NCBI GenBank assembly: GCA_047921215.1 | Contig: JBLRWO010000001.1 | Location: 186,001-250,000 of the forward strand | DNA: 64,000 nt | DNA from: RECM01 sp047921215 | Lineage (GTDB): Bacteria; Bacteroidota; Rhodothermia; Balneolales; Cyclonatronaceae | Direction: 5' to 3' | In this document: positions 1-8,685 of the stretch, piece by piece | How positions within the stretch are numbered: position 1 is the stretch's first letter | Layout of the letters: each line of letters starts with the position of its first letter | Notes under the pieces: generated by a model | The model's database searches: none | The model's input: the letters and a program-made list of their open reading frames with translations, nothing else | What the model was told of the DNA's origin: nothing | Position numbers and translations under genes: made by a program

Positions 1-1
1 T

Positions 2-283
2 GCCGCCCATCTTCCAGGCATGACCGCCTCATATACCACCCTGCCTGTGATCGGTGTTCCGGTCGAAACCCGGCAGCTCAATGGTCTCGACAGCCTGTTG
101 TCGATTGTTCAGATGCCCCGGGGAATTCCCGTGGCCACCGTAGCCATTAGCAATGCAACCAACGCGGGACTTCTTGCAGTACAGATTCTGGCTGTTCAGG
201 ATCAGGAACTGGCTGATAAACTCGAACGTTACCGCAAGGTGATGCACGATGAATCGGCAGGCAAAAGCGGTAATCTCAACTGA
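2..283 (+). CDS. purE: PurE, N5-carboxyaminoimidazole ribonucleotide mutase (C-terminal part, cut by window edge)
   Basis: De novo purine synthesis: PurE moves the carboxyl group of N5-CAIR to give CAIR in the cytoplasm. The frame is open from the window edge and reads AAHLPGMTASYTTLPVIGVP, then an SLLSIVQMPRGIPVATVAI stretch. These are the conserved C-terminal half of bacterial PurE, including the residues around the nucleotide site. The start and roughly the first 70 residues lie outside the window. The 3' end overlaps the convergent coaX gene by 8 bases. The family assignment is firm; whether purK precedes it cannot be seen. Confidence 0.93.
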   Translation, partial: AAHLPGMTASYTTLPVIGVPVETRQLNGLDSLLSIVQMPRGIPVATVAISNATNAGLLAVQILAVQDQELADKLERYRKVMHDESAGKSGNLN

Positions 284-992
284 CCGGTTCCGCGACGGAC
301 CGCATCCCTTCAAACACCAGGTCGGGATGAACGGTAACCGCTCCGCCGAGATATTTTTTCACATTCGCCGCATCACCTCCGGTAACCCAGACGCTCAGAT
401 CACCGAACTGATCCCGGTATCGTTCAACGATCCATCGCACAGACTGCACAAACAGCCCTGTAACCCCCCACTGAATGGCCTCTGTTGTTGATTTTCCGGG
501 CCAGTGTTCAGGGATTTTCCGTTCCACACCGGGGAGCTCGGGGGCGTGACTACGAAGGGTTGCCTCAAGTGCAGTGAGGCCTGGCATGATGACGCCACCA
601 TGAAAAACACCATCATGATCCATAATATCGACCGTGCAGGCCGAACCGGCGTCAATCACGGTAACCGGCTCGCCACCTGATACAACTCTTGCTCCTTCAC
701 AGGCAAGAACACGGTCAATACCCAGTGTTTCCGGTGTCAGGTAATCAATGCGTTGCTCCCCGAAGTCCGATACTGTAATGAACCGAAGATCAGCCGAGGG
801 GCAATGATCCTGAATCAACCGGGATATGTCTCTGCGCACGCTGGCAATCCATATGGTTTCGTCTTTATTTTCGTTAATCCAGGATGAAACAATGGCTGCA
901 TCACCCGGCGATACACGAATTATCTCGGCCCAGTATCCGTCGGCCGCTTTTTTCATTTTAAGGTTGCTGTTTCCGATATCCAGATAAAGCAT
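276..992 (-). CDS. coaX: Type III pantothenate kinase
   Basis: Phosphorylates pantothenate, the first step of coenzyme A synthesis. The protein is 238 residues, slightly short for CoaX (usually about 250-260). It starts MLYLDIGNSN, the ASKHA-fold phosphate-1 motif with the catalytic-site Asp5. Mid-protein VIDAGSACTVD and GGVIMPGLTALEATL are the pantothenate-binding and interface motifs, and VTGGDA near the C-terminus is the adenosine motif. No second pantothenate kinase type is visible nearby. It is convergent with purE (8-base overlap) and divergent from the dehydrogenase gene at 1089 across a 96-base spacer. Confidence 0.93.
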   Translation of the reverse strand: MLYLDIGNSNLKMKKAADGYWAEIIRVSPGDAAIVSSWINENKDETIWIASVRRDISRLIQDHCPSADLRFITVSDFGEQRIDYLTPETLGIDRVLACEGARVVSGGEPVTVIDAGSACTVDIMDHDGVFHGGVIMPGLTALEATLRSHAPELPGVERKIPEHWPGKSTTEAIQWGVTGLFVQSVRWIVERYRDQFGDLSVWVTGGDAANVKKYLGGAVTVHPDLVFEGMRSVAEPVS

Positions 993-1088
993 CAGTAATT
1001 TTTTGAATGATGAACTGCTACACGTAGTTTCAGGTACATAAGGATTTGCAACAGCGAACCGGATAATATTAAGATTAAATTGAATAAC

Positions 1089-1808
1089 ATGAATCTCAAA
1101 GAAAAAAATGCAATTGTTACCGGCGCAAGCAGCGGAATAGGTGCTGAATTCAGCCGCGCACTCGCCGCCAGGGGTGCCACCGTTTACGGACTTGCCCGCA
1201 GGGGATCAAAGCTCGAAGACATCCGCAGGGAGATCGGCGATCGTTTTAAACCGGTTGTAATCGACATAACCGATGTGGAAAAAGTTCAGAACTGGGTAAA
1301 CTCCACATTTGTCGATGGTCATCTGCCCGACATTCTGATCAATAATGCGGGTATTGGTTATTTCAACAAAATTGAAGATCTGCCCCTCGAAGAATGGCAT
1401 ACGATGATAAATACCAACCTGTCGGGTATTTTCTATATTACCAAATATGTTGTACCGCTGATGAAGCAAAACAGTGCTGTGTGCCACATTATCAATATTT
1501 CATCGGTAGCGGGTCTCATCGGTAATCCAAACATCAGCGGATATAATGCCACAAAATTCGGCGTTCGCGGGTTCAGTGAAGCCCTCATGAAAGAACTACG
1601 TTACGATGGGATAAAGGTCAGTTGCATGTTCCCTGGATCCATTGCCACCGAATTCTTTGAAAATGCCGGTTCATCAACACATCCCAATATGATGATGGGC
1701 AGGGATGTGGCAACCGTACTGATACATCTACTGGAACTGCCTGATAATTTCCTTATTGATGAGGTGACCATGAGACCGCTAAATCCCAAACCTCCCGATA
1801 AACAATAA
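1089..1808 (+). CDS. Short-chain dehydrogenase/reductase
   Basis: A classical SDR oxidoreductase of 239 residues with a single Rossmann domain. Near the N-terminus TGASSGIG is the nucleotide-binding glycine motif and LINNAG follows mid-protein. The catalytic tetrad is visible as Ser in NISSVAG and Tyr/Lys in YNATK. An Arg-containing segment (ARRGSK) after the second strand suggests NADPH, as in FabG-like and YdfG-like reductases, but the substrate cannot be told. The frame could begin at a TTG three codons earlier (1080); I chose the ATG because it precedes the conserved N-terminus directly. The stop overlaps the next start (TAATG), so it is co-translated with the lipoprotein at 1808. Confidence 0.85.
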   Translation: MNLKEKNAIVTGASSGIGAEFSRALAARGATVYGLARRGSKLEDIRREIGDRFKPVVIDITDVEKVQNWVNSTFVDGHLPDILINNAGIGYFNKIEDLPLEEWHTMINTNLSGIFYITKYVVPLMKQNSAVCHIINISSVAGLIGNPNISGYNATKFGVRGFSEALMKELRYDGIKVSCMFPGSIATEFFENAGSSTHPNMMMGRDVATVLIHLLELPDNFLIDEVTMRPLNPKPPDKQ

Positions 1809-2149
1809 TGAAGTATCTGCCCGTGCATCTGTTCCTGGCTGCTTTGCTGTTCGTTTCATGCGCTGAAAAGAAACCGGATGATCTGATCGGGAAGGATGAA
1901 TTCATCCTTTTACTGGTTGAATTTGAAATGTTGCGCACCTTTCAGCGCACTCAGGGAGACTCCGTTAAAACGGCAGAAATTACCCGGACGGTGCTTGATA
2001 CCTACGGGATAACGTTCGAACAGTTTGAGCGAAGCAACCACTACTACATGTCGGATGAGGAAGAATACCGGAGGCTTTATCGTGAGGCCATTGAACAGCT
2101 GAACATGGAAATCGGAAGAATGCGGACTCCGGAAACATCCTCTGAATAA
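1808..2149 (+). CDS. DUF4296 lipoprotein
   Basis: A small envelope lipoprotein of 113 residues. A hydrophobic signal ends in the lipobox LLFVSC, so the mature protein begins at a lipidated Cys. The rest is acidic and helical (KDEFILLLVEFEMLRTFQ, then a DTYGITFEQFERSNHYYMSDEEEYRRLY segment read in parts), the pattern of the DUF4296 family seen in Bacteroidota and relatives. Its function is unknown. Its start overlaps the dehydrogenase stop by one base, and only 13 bases separate it from the convergent recQ gene, with no obvious terminator between. Confidence 0.8.
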   Translation: MKYLPVHLFLAALLFVSCAEKKPDDLIGKDEFILLLVEFEMLRTFQRTQGDSVKTAEITRTVLDTYGITFEQFERSNHYYMSDEEEYRRLYREAIEQLNMEIGRMRTPETSSE

Positions 2150-2162
2150 CGGTTAATCCTGC

Positions 2163-4094
2163 CTATCTGCCAGAGAGCCTGTATCTGACCGGCGACTGCC
2201 TGGAGTAGATAACTTTATTCTCTTTAAGCAGCCAATTCAGCGACAGGTACACAGCTGAACTTTCCAGGCCGGTTTTATCCGAGATTTCCATGGCTGTGGA
2301 TGGTCGCTGTCTGAGCACTTCAGTAACTGCCGTGATCTGGGTATCGTCCAGAAAATCAGTTTTCCCTTTTGCCATGCAATTGTCGCACATCCCGCAGGCA
2401 GCCGGATTCTGCTCACCGAAGTAAACCCTCAGATAGACACTCCTGCAGGTATCGGTAACCGCGTACCCCTTCATGTACTCCAGCTTTTTTAAGAGTATAT
2501 CACGGTATTCCTCTGCATCATGAACAGAAACAGGCAATTTTGGTTGTCGCGGTTCAATGAGCCGGGCCAGCGGATTTTCTTTTCTGAACTCAAAATCGAG
2601 AACATGATCCTGTTTGAGCACCTCCAGCCCCTTTAACACGGCATTGGGCGTCTGGTTTATTTTTGAAGCCAGCGCTTTGAGTTCCATAAAATCCATCTGC
2701 TCTCCGGCAATCGGCGGAAAGAGGCGGAACAGATTGTCGACAAACGTTTTTTTTGCCTGGTTTGCCATATTTTCCAACAGGCTGTGTATTCCATCACGGT
2801 CTGTGGTAAACGCCACCCCTACCGAGGGTTCATAACCGGTTACAAGCTCAATAACCCCGCAGCTGTTCAGTACCCTGAGTCCGCCGGAGATGGTGCGTTC
2901 ATCGAGGTTGCTTCTTTTCCTGAGTGATTCCATGCTTACTGTGTGAAGTTGCTCCATGATGGCTCCAACTGCCAGCTGCCAGCTGTCGCAAAGCGCGATG
3001 TAAACCCTGGAAAGCGTTCCATGGTCGGGATAACCGTCGATAATCGATTTCTCGAGTCGCCTGTAATCAGAATCCCGGTAAAGCAGTACCGGAAAACTGA
3101 GAGCTCCGTCACGCCCCGCCCTGCCGGCTTCCTGATAGTAGGCTTCGAGCGAAGCAGGCATGTCGTAGTGGATTACAAACCTGCAATCGGGTTTGTCGAT
3201 GCCCATACCGAACGCATTCGTTGCAGTAACAAGGGGGGTTTTTCCGGTAACCCACCGATCCTGTATCCGGGTTCTCTCCCCTGCTTCCACACCGGCATGG
3301 TACGCTTCGGTACGAATTCCGGTTCCCGACAGCCATTCTGCCAGTTCACTGCATGCCCTGCGGGTGCCCGCATAGATAAGCCCGCTCCCGTTCGAGCGCT
3401 TCAGGTATTGCATCAGCCGTTCTTTTTTCCGGGGATGGGTATCAACCCACCACTTCAGGTTCGGACGATCGAAGCCCCTTGATATTACATTCGGTTCACT
3501 GAACTCCAGTATTGATAGAATATCGTTCCGGACTTCGGGTGTTGCGGTCGCTGTGAGTGCCATCCAGTTGGGATCTGTTCCAGCCTCCCGCATAGACTGC
3601 CTGATAAGCCGGTACGGCGGCCTGAAATCGTGTCCCCATTCGGATATACAGTGGGCCTCATCAATAGCGACCAGCACAATATTGAGCTCCGATGCCATAT
3701 TTTGCCAGAGTGGAGTCTGCAGCCGTTCGGGCGAACAATAGAGCAATTTGTACATCCCGTTCCGGGCGTTAATAAGCCGTTGTTCCACTTCGAAACCACT
3801 GATCACGCTGTTGATACTGGTAGCCGGTATACCACGGGCAGTAAGCTGATCAACCTGATCCTGCATCAGGGCAATAAGCGGTGATATAACCACTGTTAGC
3901 CCGTCAAGTACGGTTGCAGGAACCTGGTAACAGAGCGATTTACCACCTCCGGTCGGAAAAAGGACCAGTGTATCAACGCCCTTGAGCACTGATTCGACTA
4001 CATCTTCCTGCCCGGGACGAAATGCGTCGTAACCCCAGAATTTTTTCAGATTCTGTCTGGCCTTAACAATCTGTTCAGGCAATGTCATCGTCAT
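2163..4094 (-). CDS. recQ: ATP-dependent DNA helicase RecQ
   Basis: A 3'-5' superfamily 2 helicase for recombination and fork repair. Visible motifs are FPTGGGKSLCYQ (Walker A, Lys52), IDEAHCISEWGHDFRP (DEAH box plus the RecQ aromatic loop), TATATP, and ATNAFGMGIDKP with QEAGRAGRDG (motifs V and VI). Zinc-site cysteines are at about 550, 568, 571 and 574. A winged-helix-like segment follows to residue 643, and I see no HRDC domain. The zinc module sits nearly 200 residues after the helicase core instead of directly behind it, a layout I associate with RecQ paralogues of the Bacteroidota lineage. Two in-frame ATGs (4094 and 4088) could serve as start. Confidence 0.93.
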   Translation of the reverse strand: MTMTLPEQIVKARQNLKKFWGYDAFRPGQEDVVESVLKGVDTLVLFPTGGGKSLCYQVPATVLDGLTVVISPLIALMQDQVDQLTARGIPATSINSVISGFEVEQRLINARNGMYKLLYCSPERLQTPLWQNMASELNIVLVAIDEAHCISEWGHDFRPPYRLIRQSMREAGTDPNWMALTATATPEVRNDILSILEFSEPNVISRGFDRPNLKWWVDTHPRKKERLMQYLKRSNGSGLIYAGTRRACSELAEWLSGTGIRTEAYHAGVEAGERTRIQDRWVTGKTPLVTATNAFGMGIDKPDCRFVIHYDMPASLEAYYQEAGRAGRDGALSFPVLLYRDSDYRRLEKSIIDGYPDHGTLSRVYIALCDSWQLAVGAIMEQLHTVSMESLRKRSNLDERTISGGLRVLNSCGVIELVTGYEPSVGVAFTTDRDGIHSLLENMANQAKKTFVDNLFRLFPPIAGEQMDFMELKALASKINQTPNAVLKGLEVLKQDHVLDFEFRKENPLARLIEPRQPKLPVSVHDAEEYRDILLKKLEYMKGYAVTDTCRSVYLRVYFGEQNPAACGMCDNCMAKGKTDFLDDTQITAVTEVLRQRPSTAMEISDKTGLESSAVYLSLNWLLKENKVIYSRQSPVRYRLSGR

Positions 4095-4233
4095 CAGGTT
4101 GCTTGCTGGTTAGTTAACTCAATTCAGATAATTGCACATTGATACTGAAACTGGCCGGAAACAACAACATCCCGTTGATCTCATATCTTAATATCCATCA
4201 TATACTTACCCGGATATTCATCCAGTAGAACGT

Positions 4234-4947
4234 TTAACCCTGTGCTTCGGCACTGCCAAAAACCCGGCGCAGCAGATCGGTAACTCTTTTGGCCGGATCC
4301 CTGCGGATTTCAGCTTCTTCCCGTTCCACGAGCAGAAACAGACCATCCATCGCATTTTCAGTGGCATACCCTACCAGATCCGGATTTACCCTGCGTACGA
4401 GGGGAATTTGGTTATAGGTACCAATCAGATCACTCCAGTACCTTGTGGCAGCCGTTTCATTCAGTTTGGATGTGATTACCGGAGTAAAGGCCTGTATCAG
4501 GTCATCTTCGGTATTACTGCGCAGATACAGGGTCGCTGCGTTCGGTTCACCCTGCAGAATTTCCAGACCTTCCCGAATGGTCATATTTCTTACAGCATTA
4601 ATGAAAATCGGGGCAGCTTCACGGGCCGCCAGCTCTGCAGAACGGTTGAGGCTCACTACAAAGTCATCCACGAGTCGGCCAAAACCCAGGTCCCGCAGTT
4701 GTTTCTCGACAAAGGAGGCCTCTTCCGGAAATCTGATAAACAGGTCGGCGCTATTCAGATAGGCTCCTTCCCGCGAGGCGGTAACCGCAGCATTTTCCGC
4801 TGACACTTCAAGGGCCTGTTTCAATCCGTTGATGATCTCTTCCTGTGTAAGCGGGCGCGGGCTGGTGGTTTGTTCAATCAGATCATCCAGACCGGCACAG
4901 GATGAAAGGAGTACACAGAACATCATTGAAAAGAATAAAGATCTCAT
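4234..4947 (-). CDS. DUF4197 lipoprotein
   Basis: A predicted envelope lipoprotein of 237 residues with the signal MRSLFFSMMFCVLLSSC, lipobox LSSC. The mature part is a helical DUF4197-type domain: it opens with TQEEIINGLKQALEVSAENA and contains the family-like runs ADLFIRFPEE, LQGEPNAATLYLR and NPDLVGYATENAMDGLF. The biochemical role of the family is not known. It lies 139 bases upstream of recQ on the same strand, too far to assume coupling. The long spacer at 4948 precedes it. Confidence 0.83.
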   Translation of the reverse strand: MRSLFFSMMFCVLLSSCAGLDDLIEQTTSPRPLTQEEIINGLKQALEVSAENAAVTASREGAYLNSADLFIRFPEEASFVEKQLRDLGFGRLVDDFVVSLNRSAELAAREAAPIFINAVRNMTIREGLEILQGEPNAATLYLRSNTEDDLIQAFTPVITSKLNETAATRYWSDLIGTYNQIPLVRRVNPDLVGYATENAMDGLFLLVEREEAEIRRDPAKRVTDLLRRVFGSAEAQG

Positions 4948-5518
4948 TTGATTGACAGGTTATAGAATGTTTAAAGTTATCAAAAGATACTCCGCCTATT
5001 TCAATTCTCACACTTTGATTCCTCATTACCGACTTTTTTCATCCGCTTTTGGCCGGCTTCACTACACCGGGTTCTCCGCTGGTGAATTTGCAGCATGTAT
5101 ATACGCCTGGCGGGCTTGCTGCAAAACGAAATAATCACCTGTTACCCCGGTCTTTCAACAGCTCGGGTGTCAGAATTTCAGCGGCAGGGTTAAAATGATT
5201 TATATATACCATCCGGCATTTTAAAAAAAAAATAATTCCATTCAGGAACCCGGCTCTGAAAACCGGGTATGAGTAAATATTAAAAAACTCTCATAAATAA
5301 CGCTGATTGATCTGTGAGTTATGTACGTTCTGGTCTTAAAAATTAAGGATTATTAATTTTTATAAGGGTTTCGCAGCGGTCTCGCGTAACAAGTTGGGAG
5401 TTAGTTACTCATTAATAATAATGTAATCAGACAGGGAACGCGGGAAACACGGTATTGCCGTACAGGTCTGGCTGATTATGTGAAACAATGAACGAAAATA
5501 ACCTGGTTTGAGGCAAAT
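4948..5518. other. Long AT-rich spacer between divergent genes
   Basis: 571 bases without a convincing gene; a 60-codon frame at 4952 has no family resemblance or plausible composition. Two inverted repeats are visible. ACCCGG at 5248-5253 pairs with CCGGGT at 5263-5268. AAAAATTAA at 5338-5346 pairs perfectly with TTAATTTTT at 5353-5361 across a 6-base loop. Neither is followed by a terminator-like T run in a sensible direction. The region must hold the promoters of the DUF4197 gene and of the DUF5343-TPR gene, but no clear TAnnTTTG box was found. Confidence 0.5.
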
Positions 5519-7354
5519 ATGAGCTTATCGGAATCTTTTGTGATGAAAACTGTTGAGATCGAAGCTAAATTCGATACTCTGTATGAGTCGACCCCATCGG
5601 CACGTATCAACAGCAAATTTCTCAGCGACATCGGCTTTGAGAAGCCCAATGATGTGCTTTATGAAGCACTGCTCAAAGATCTCGGGTTTATCGACAAGGA
5701 TTCGATACCAACCGACAGATACAAGCGGTTCAAACACAAGAACATGAACCGGATCATTATTGCAGAAGCCGTAAAGGATGCCTACTCCGATCTGTTTGAG
5801 CTTAATCCGAAGGCGTACAGTCTCAACACCAACGATCTGAAACATGAACTGAGACAGATCGTGAGCGAAAAAAAATCGGATACCCTGGTCAGTTTTATTT
5901 CCAATACCTTTTCTGCCCTGGCAGCATATGCCGACTGGGACGGTTATGAAAGTTATCAGAAGGGTGAGATGGAAAAAGCTGCCGAAAACGATGCATCCGA
6001 TGAGTTCATTGACGACCTGATTACCGGATATTCCAAAGAGACGACCAAGGCCAAAGCCGTATCAGAAGTAACGGAAGAAAAACTGGTTGAAACCAAGGAG
6101 AAGGTTCTGGCCACTGCCGGCGACGCAGATGTACTTGAAGCCGACATCGATGCCGATTATGGCGATATCAGTATGGACGATCAGGGTGATAGCGAACCCA
6201 TTGAGGGTGACTATGATCAGCAGGATGAACCTGAGGCAAAGAAACAGAAACACGATCAGGATCAGGCTGAAGCCGTTAATGAAACCGCTGAAACGGAATC
6301 TTCTGATTCCGGGAAGCAAAAGGGCAAAAAAGAAGAAACGCCGGAAGATGTCGCCAATGAAAATGCAGCCGCTGACGCTGAGGCAAACGACAAAAAAGAG
6401 AAAGCCGATAAAGAGAAAAAATCGAAGGCTGAAAAATCTGCTGCATCAGCCGAACCTGCAGGCGATGTAAAAGTCATGGTATCCCGTTCCATGGTCAGCA
6501 AAGCCGATATCCTTCTCAAGCTTCAACGATATGATGACGCATTAAATGCCTACTCGGGACTCATCAGTAAATTCGGTGAATCCGATGCCGACGATGACAG
6601 GAACAACGTTAAAAAAGCGGTCATAAACCGGGCTGATATCCTTGTTAAACTAGAACGGCACGAAGAAGCGGCAACCGCTTACGATGACCTGCTTAAATAT
6701 CTGAACGGCACATCTGATGACGGTGAGCGCAGGCTGGTTTCTGACGCCATCGTAAACCGTGCCGGTTTATATGATAAACTCGAAAAACTGGATGAAGCGG
6801 TTGTGGCCTATGAAGAAGTAATCCGCCATTTTGGAAAATCAAAGGATAGCGAGGATAAAAACCACGTCAAACATGCGGTAGTCCGGAAGGCTGATATCTA
6901 CTTCAGGCTGGAAAAATTTGGTGAGGCAGCTGCAGCTTTTGGTGATGTAGCAGAACTCCTTAAAGGCAGTAAAGACCAGGAGGAAATTCACCTGGTTGCC
7001 ACTTCTCTGCACAAACAGGGTGAGCTATATGGAAAAACCGGCGACAGTGAAAAATCAACAGCCGCCTATGAAAAACTGCTGTCAGATTTTGAAAAGAACG
7101 ACGACGACCGTATCAGATCAATGTGCAGAGATGCCGTTGTAAAAATTGCCGAGGTTCTGGGAAATTCTGATAAGCCGGAAGATGCACTCAAGGCACATGA
7201 CCGCATCATCAGCTTCTTCAACGGATCCGGTTCGGAAGAAGAAAAGGAACTTGTTTCCAAAGCGATGTACAACAAGGCCACACTTCTTGAAAATCTGGAA
7301 CGTTTCGAGGAGGCCCTCGAAGCTCACGAACAATTTATTTCCAGGTTCGGATGA
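5519..7354 (+). CDS. DUF5343 domain fused to an acidic linker and seven TPR-like repeats
   Basis: A 611-residue protein in three parts. Residues about 10-145 resemble DUF5343, with the family-like run IPTDRYKRF, an EAVKDAYSDLFELN helix and a final TFSALAAYADW. Residues about 146-320 are a low-complexity Glu/Asp/Lys/Ala linker. Residues 325-611 hold six consecutive 43-residue helix-pair repeats plus a 29-residue partial one. Each has the form xxxKADILxKLxRxxEAxxAYxxxIxxF followed by a charged segment. No signal peptide or membrane segment is seen, so it is probably a cytoplasmic scaffold. It stands alone, with a 571-base spacer upstream and its own terminator. The function is unknown, and naming the N-terminal domain DUF5343 is from memory of the family pattern. 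Confidence 0.75.
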   Translation: MSLSESFVMKTVEIEAKFDTLYESTPSARINSKFLSDIGFEKPNDVLYEALLKDLGFIDKDSIPTDRYKRFKHKNMNRIIIAEAVKDAYSDLFELNPKAYSLNTNDLKHELRQIVSEKKSDTLVSFISNTFSALAAYADWDGYESYQKGEMEKAAENDASDEFIDDLITGYSKETTKAKAVSEVTEEKLVETKEKVLATAGDADVLEADIDADYGDISMDDQGDSEPIEGDYDQQDEPEAKKQKHDQDQAEAVNETAETESSDSGKQKGKKEETPEDVANENAAADAEANDKKEKADKEKKSKAEKSAASAEPAGDVKVMVSRSMVSKADILLKLQRYDDALNAYSGLISKFGESDADDDRNNVKKAVINRADILVKLERHEEAATAYDDLLKYLNGTSDDGERRLVSDAIVNRAGLYDKLEKLDEAVVAYEEVIRHFGKSKDSEDKNHVKHAVVRKADIYFRLEKFGEAAAAFGDVAELLKGSKDQEEIHLVATSLHKQGELYGKTGDSEKSTAAYEKLLSDFEKNDDDRIRSMCRDAVVKIAEVLGNSDKPEDALKAHDRIISFFNGSGSEEEKELVSKAMYNKATLLENLERFEEALEAHEQFISRFG

Positions 7355-7393
7355 TCTGACATTTTTAATCAAATACCCCTTTTAAGGGTAACA

Positions 7394-7429
7394 GGGAGTA
7401 TTCCGGGACCGGGATACTCCTTTTTTTTT
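7394..7429 (+). terminator. Rho-independent terminator of the DUF5343-TPR gene
   Basis: GGAGTA at 7395-7400 and ATACTCC at 7414-7420 form the stem (GGAGTAT with an inner CC/GG extension), directly followed by nine T residues at 7421-7429. It begins 40 bases after the stop at 7354. The T run overlaps the stop codon of the convergent gene at 7428. Confidence 0.85.
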
Positions 7430-8549
7430 ACCGGACCAGAACCCGGCCGAGATTGTGACCGTCATCCCTGAGTCTTCGATCTTCCCTTTTAAAAAAATCC
7501 TGAATCGTTTTCATGGAAACCGGTATGGTTATTCCATATTCAATCTGGGTGATTACATCGAGAAAGGCGGTTCCGGTATAGGGCTGATAAAAAGCATAGT
7601 CTTCCACATTCTTTTCAACCGGAACCAGAACCACTTTTGAACTTGCCGAGGCCGCCCGGGCAAGTCCCACCCATTCCATCTCTCCGGTTTCGGCCCGGAT
7701 GGCAAGGATCAGCCCGCCGCTGATGCCCTCATTGAACTGACCGTCGATCAGAAAACCGTGGTGCCTGTCGCGGCGCGGGTCACTGACGATAGCCCGGCTT
7801 ACCATTTTATACCCTTTGGGATAGCCAAATACATAGACAAATGAGCCCCAGTTCAGCTTTTCAGGATCGCCGACAGCGGCTTCGAGAATTTTGATCCGCT
7901 GCATGCTTTCCTCGTCGGGAATGGTTACGGAAATAAGGGCGATATCGTTGTTGATGTCCCTGGCAATTATTTCGAATGGCCCGAACCGTGGCATGTCGAA
8001 TATCATATTGATCTGGCTCATCCTGACTGATATTCGCTCAATATATTTTTCCGTTCCACGTCTGCGGCTGCCTGCCGGCAGTTCTTCCTGATCGTAGTAA
8101 AAGACCAGGGTATCAGGGAAACTCACAACGTGATCATTGGTTATCAGCATCAGGTTATCATCCGTTCGGGCGATGATTGTTGCCGTGCCCGCCTTCGACT
8201 GGGTATAGGAGAACTGTGCATCTGCATTGGCATACGTTCCCGGCAGATGGATGTCCCTTTCCGTAAGTTTTCTTTCTTCGCTGAAAATGAACGTGTTATA
8301 GTATCCGACCACATTAATCCTCTTTACCGATTCAAAAACTCTTGCTATGTCTTTGGATGTATCCTGTATCGGAAAACTGGTCTGATAATAGGCCTGCACT
8401 CCCCTGTCGGTGACTACATATCTCGTGCGGCATGCTGTGGTAAAAACAGCCGTTAAAACGATGAGAACCAGCACAAATCTGTTTAACCCCGGAGCAAAGT
8501 CTGTCCGGATGCGGCTGCAGATACTATTTGATACTCTTTTCACTTTCAT
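7428..8549 (-). CDS. Trypsin-fold serine protease-like lipoprotein
   Basis: An envelope-anchored protein of 373 residues. An N-terminal hydrophobic stretch ends in VFTTAC (Cys40), a lipobox-like site. The trypsin/HtrA triad is readable: His140 in TNDHVV, Asp202 in NNDIALISV, Ser277 in GISGG. It therefore looks catalytically complete, although the His motif lacks the usual TAAHC or TNxHV form. There is no PDZ domain. About 60 residues precede the protease domain and 95 follow it. It is divergent from serB (136 bases apart) and convergent with the TPR gene. Substrate and role are unknown; envelope quality control is only a guess. Confidence 0.72.
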   Translation of the reverse strand: MKVKRVSNSICSRIRTDFAPGLNRFVLVLIVLTAVFTTACRTRYVVTDRGVQAYYQTSFPIQDTSKDIARVFESVKRINVVGYYNTFIFSEERKLTERDIHLPGTYANADAQFSYTQSKAGTATIIARTDDNLMLITNDHVVSFPDTLVFYYDQEELPAGSRRRGTEKYIERISVRMSQINMIFDMPRFGPFEIIARDINNDIALISVTIPDEESMQRIKILEAAVGDPEKLNWGSFVYVFGYPKGYKMVSRAIVSDPRRDRHHGFLIDGQFNEGISGGLILAIRAETGEMEWVGLARAASASSKVVLVPVEKNVEDYAFYQPYTGTAFLDVITQIEYGITIPVSMKTIQDFFKREDRRLRDDGHNLGRVLVR

Positions 8550-8634
8550 TTAATCAGTTATTATACATAATCCAAGCTTTTTATCAGAAATCCAATATCA
8601 ATAACTCCGGCAATCTAACAGAATTTACAAATCC

Positions 8635-8668
8635 ATTGTTCACTTCTGCCGATAATTCCATAAGTTTG
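8635..8668 (+). promoter_or_regulatory. Candidate Bacteroidota-type promoter for serB
   Basis: ATTG at 8635-8638, 22 bases, then TAAGTTTG at 8661-8668. The second box fits TAnnTTTG exactly; the first is one base off TTTG, and the spacing is one longer than the usual 19-21. The serB ATG follows at 8686. Confidence 0.45.
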
Positions 8669-8685
8669 CAGTTCACAAAAAACGG

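Noticed and set aside
5248..5268. ACCCGG/CCGGGT hairpin as a terminator
   Set aside because: Six-base stem without an adjacent T run on either strand, and not directly behind a gene end.
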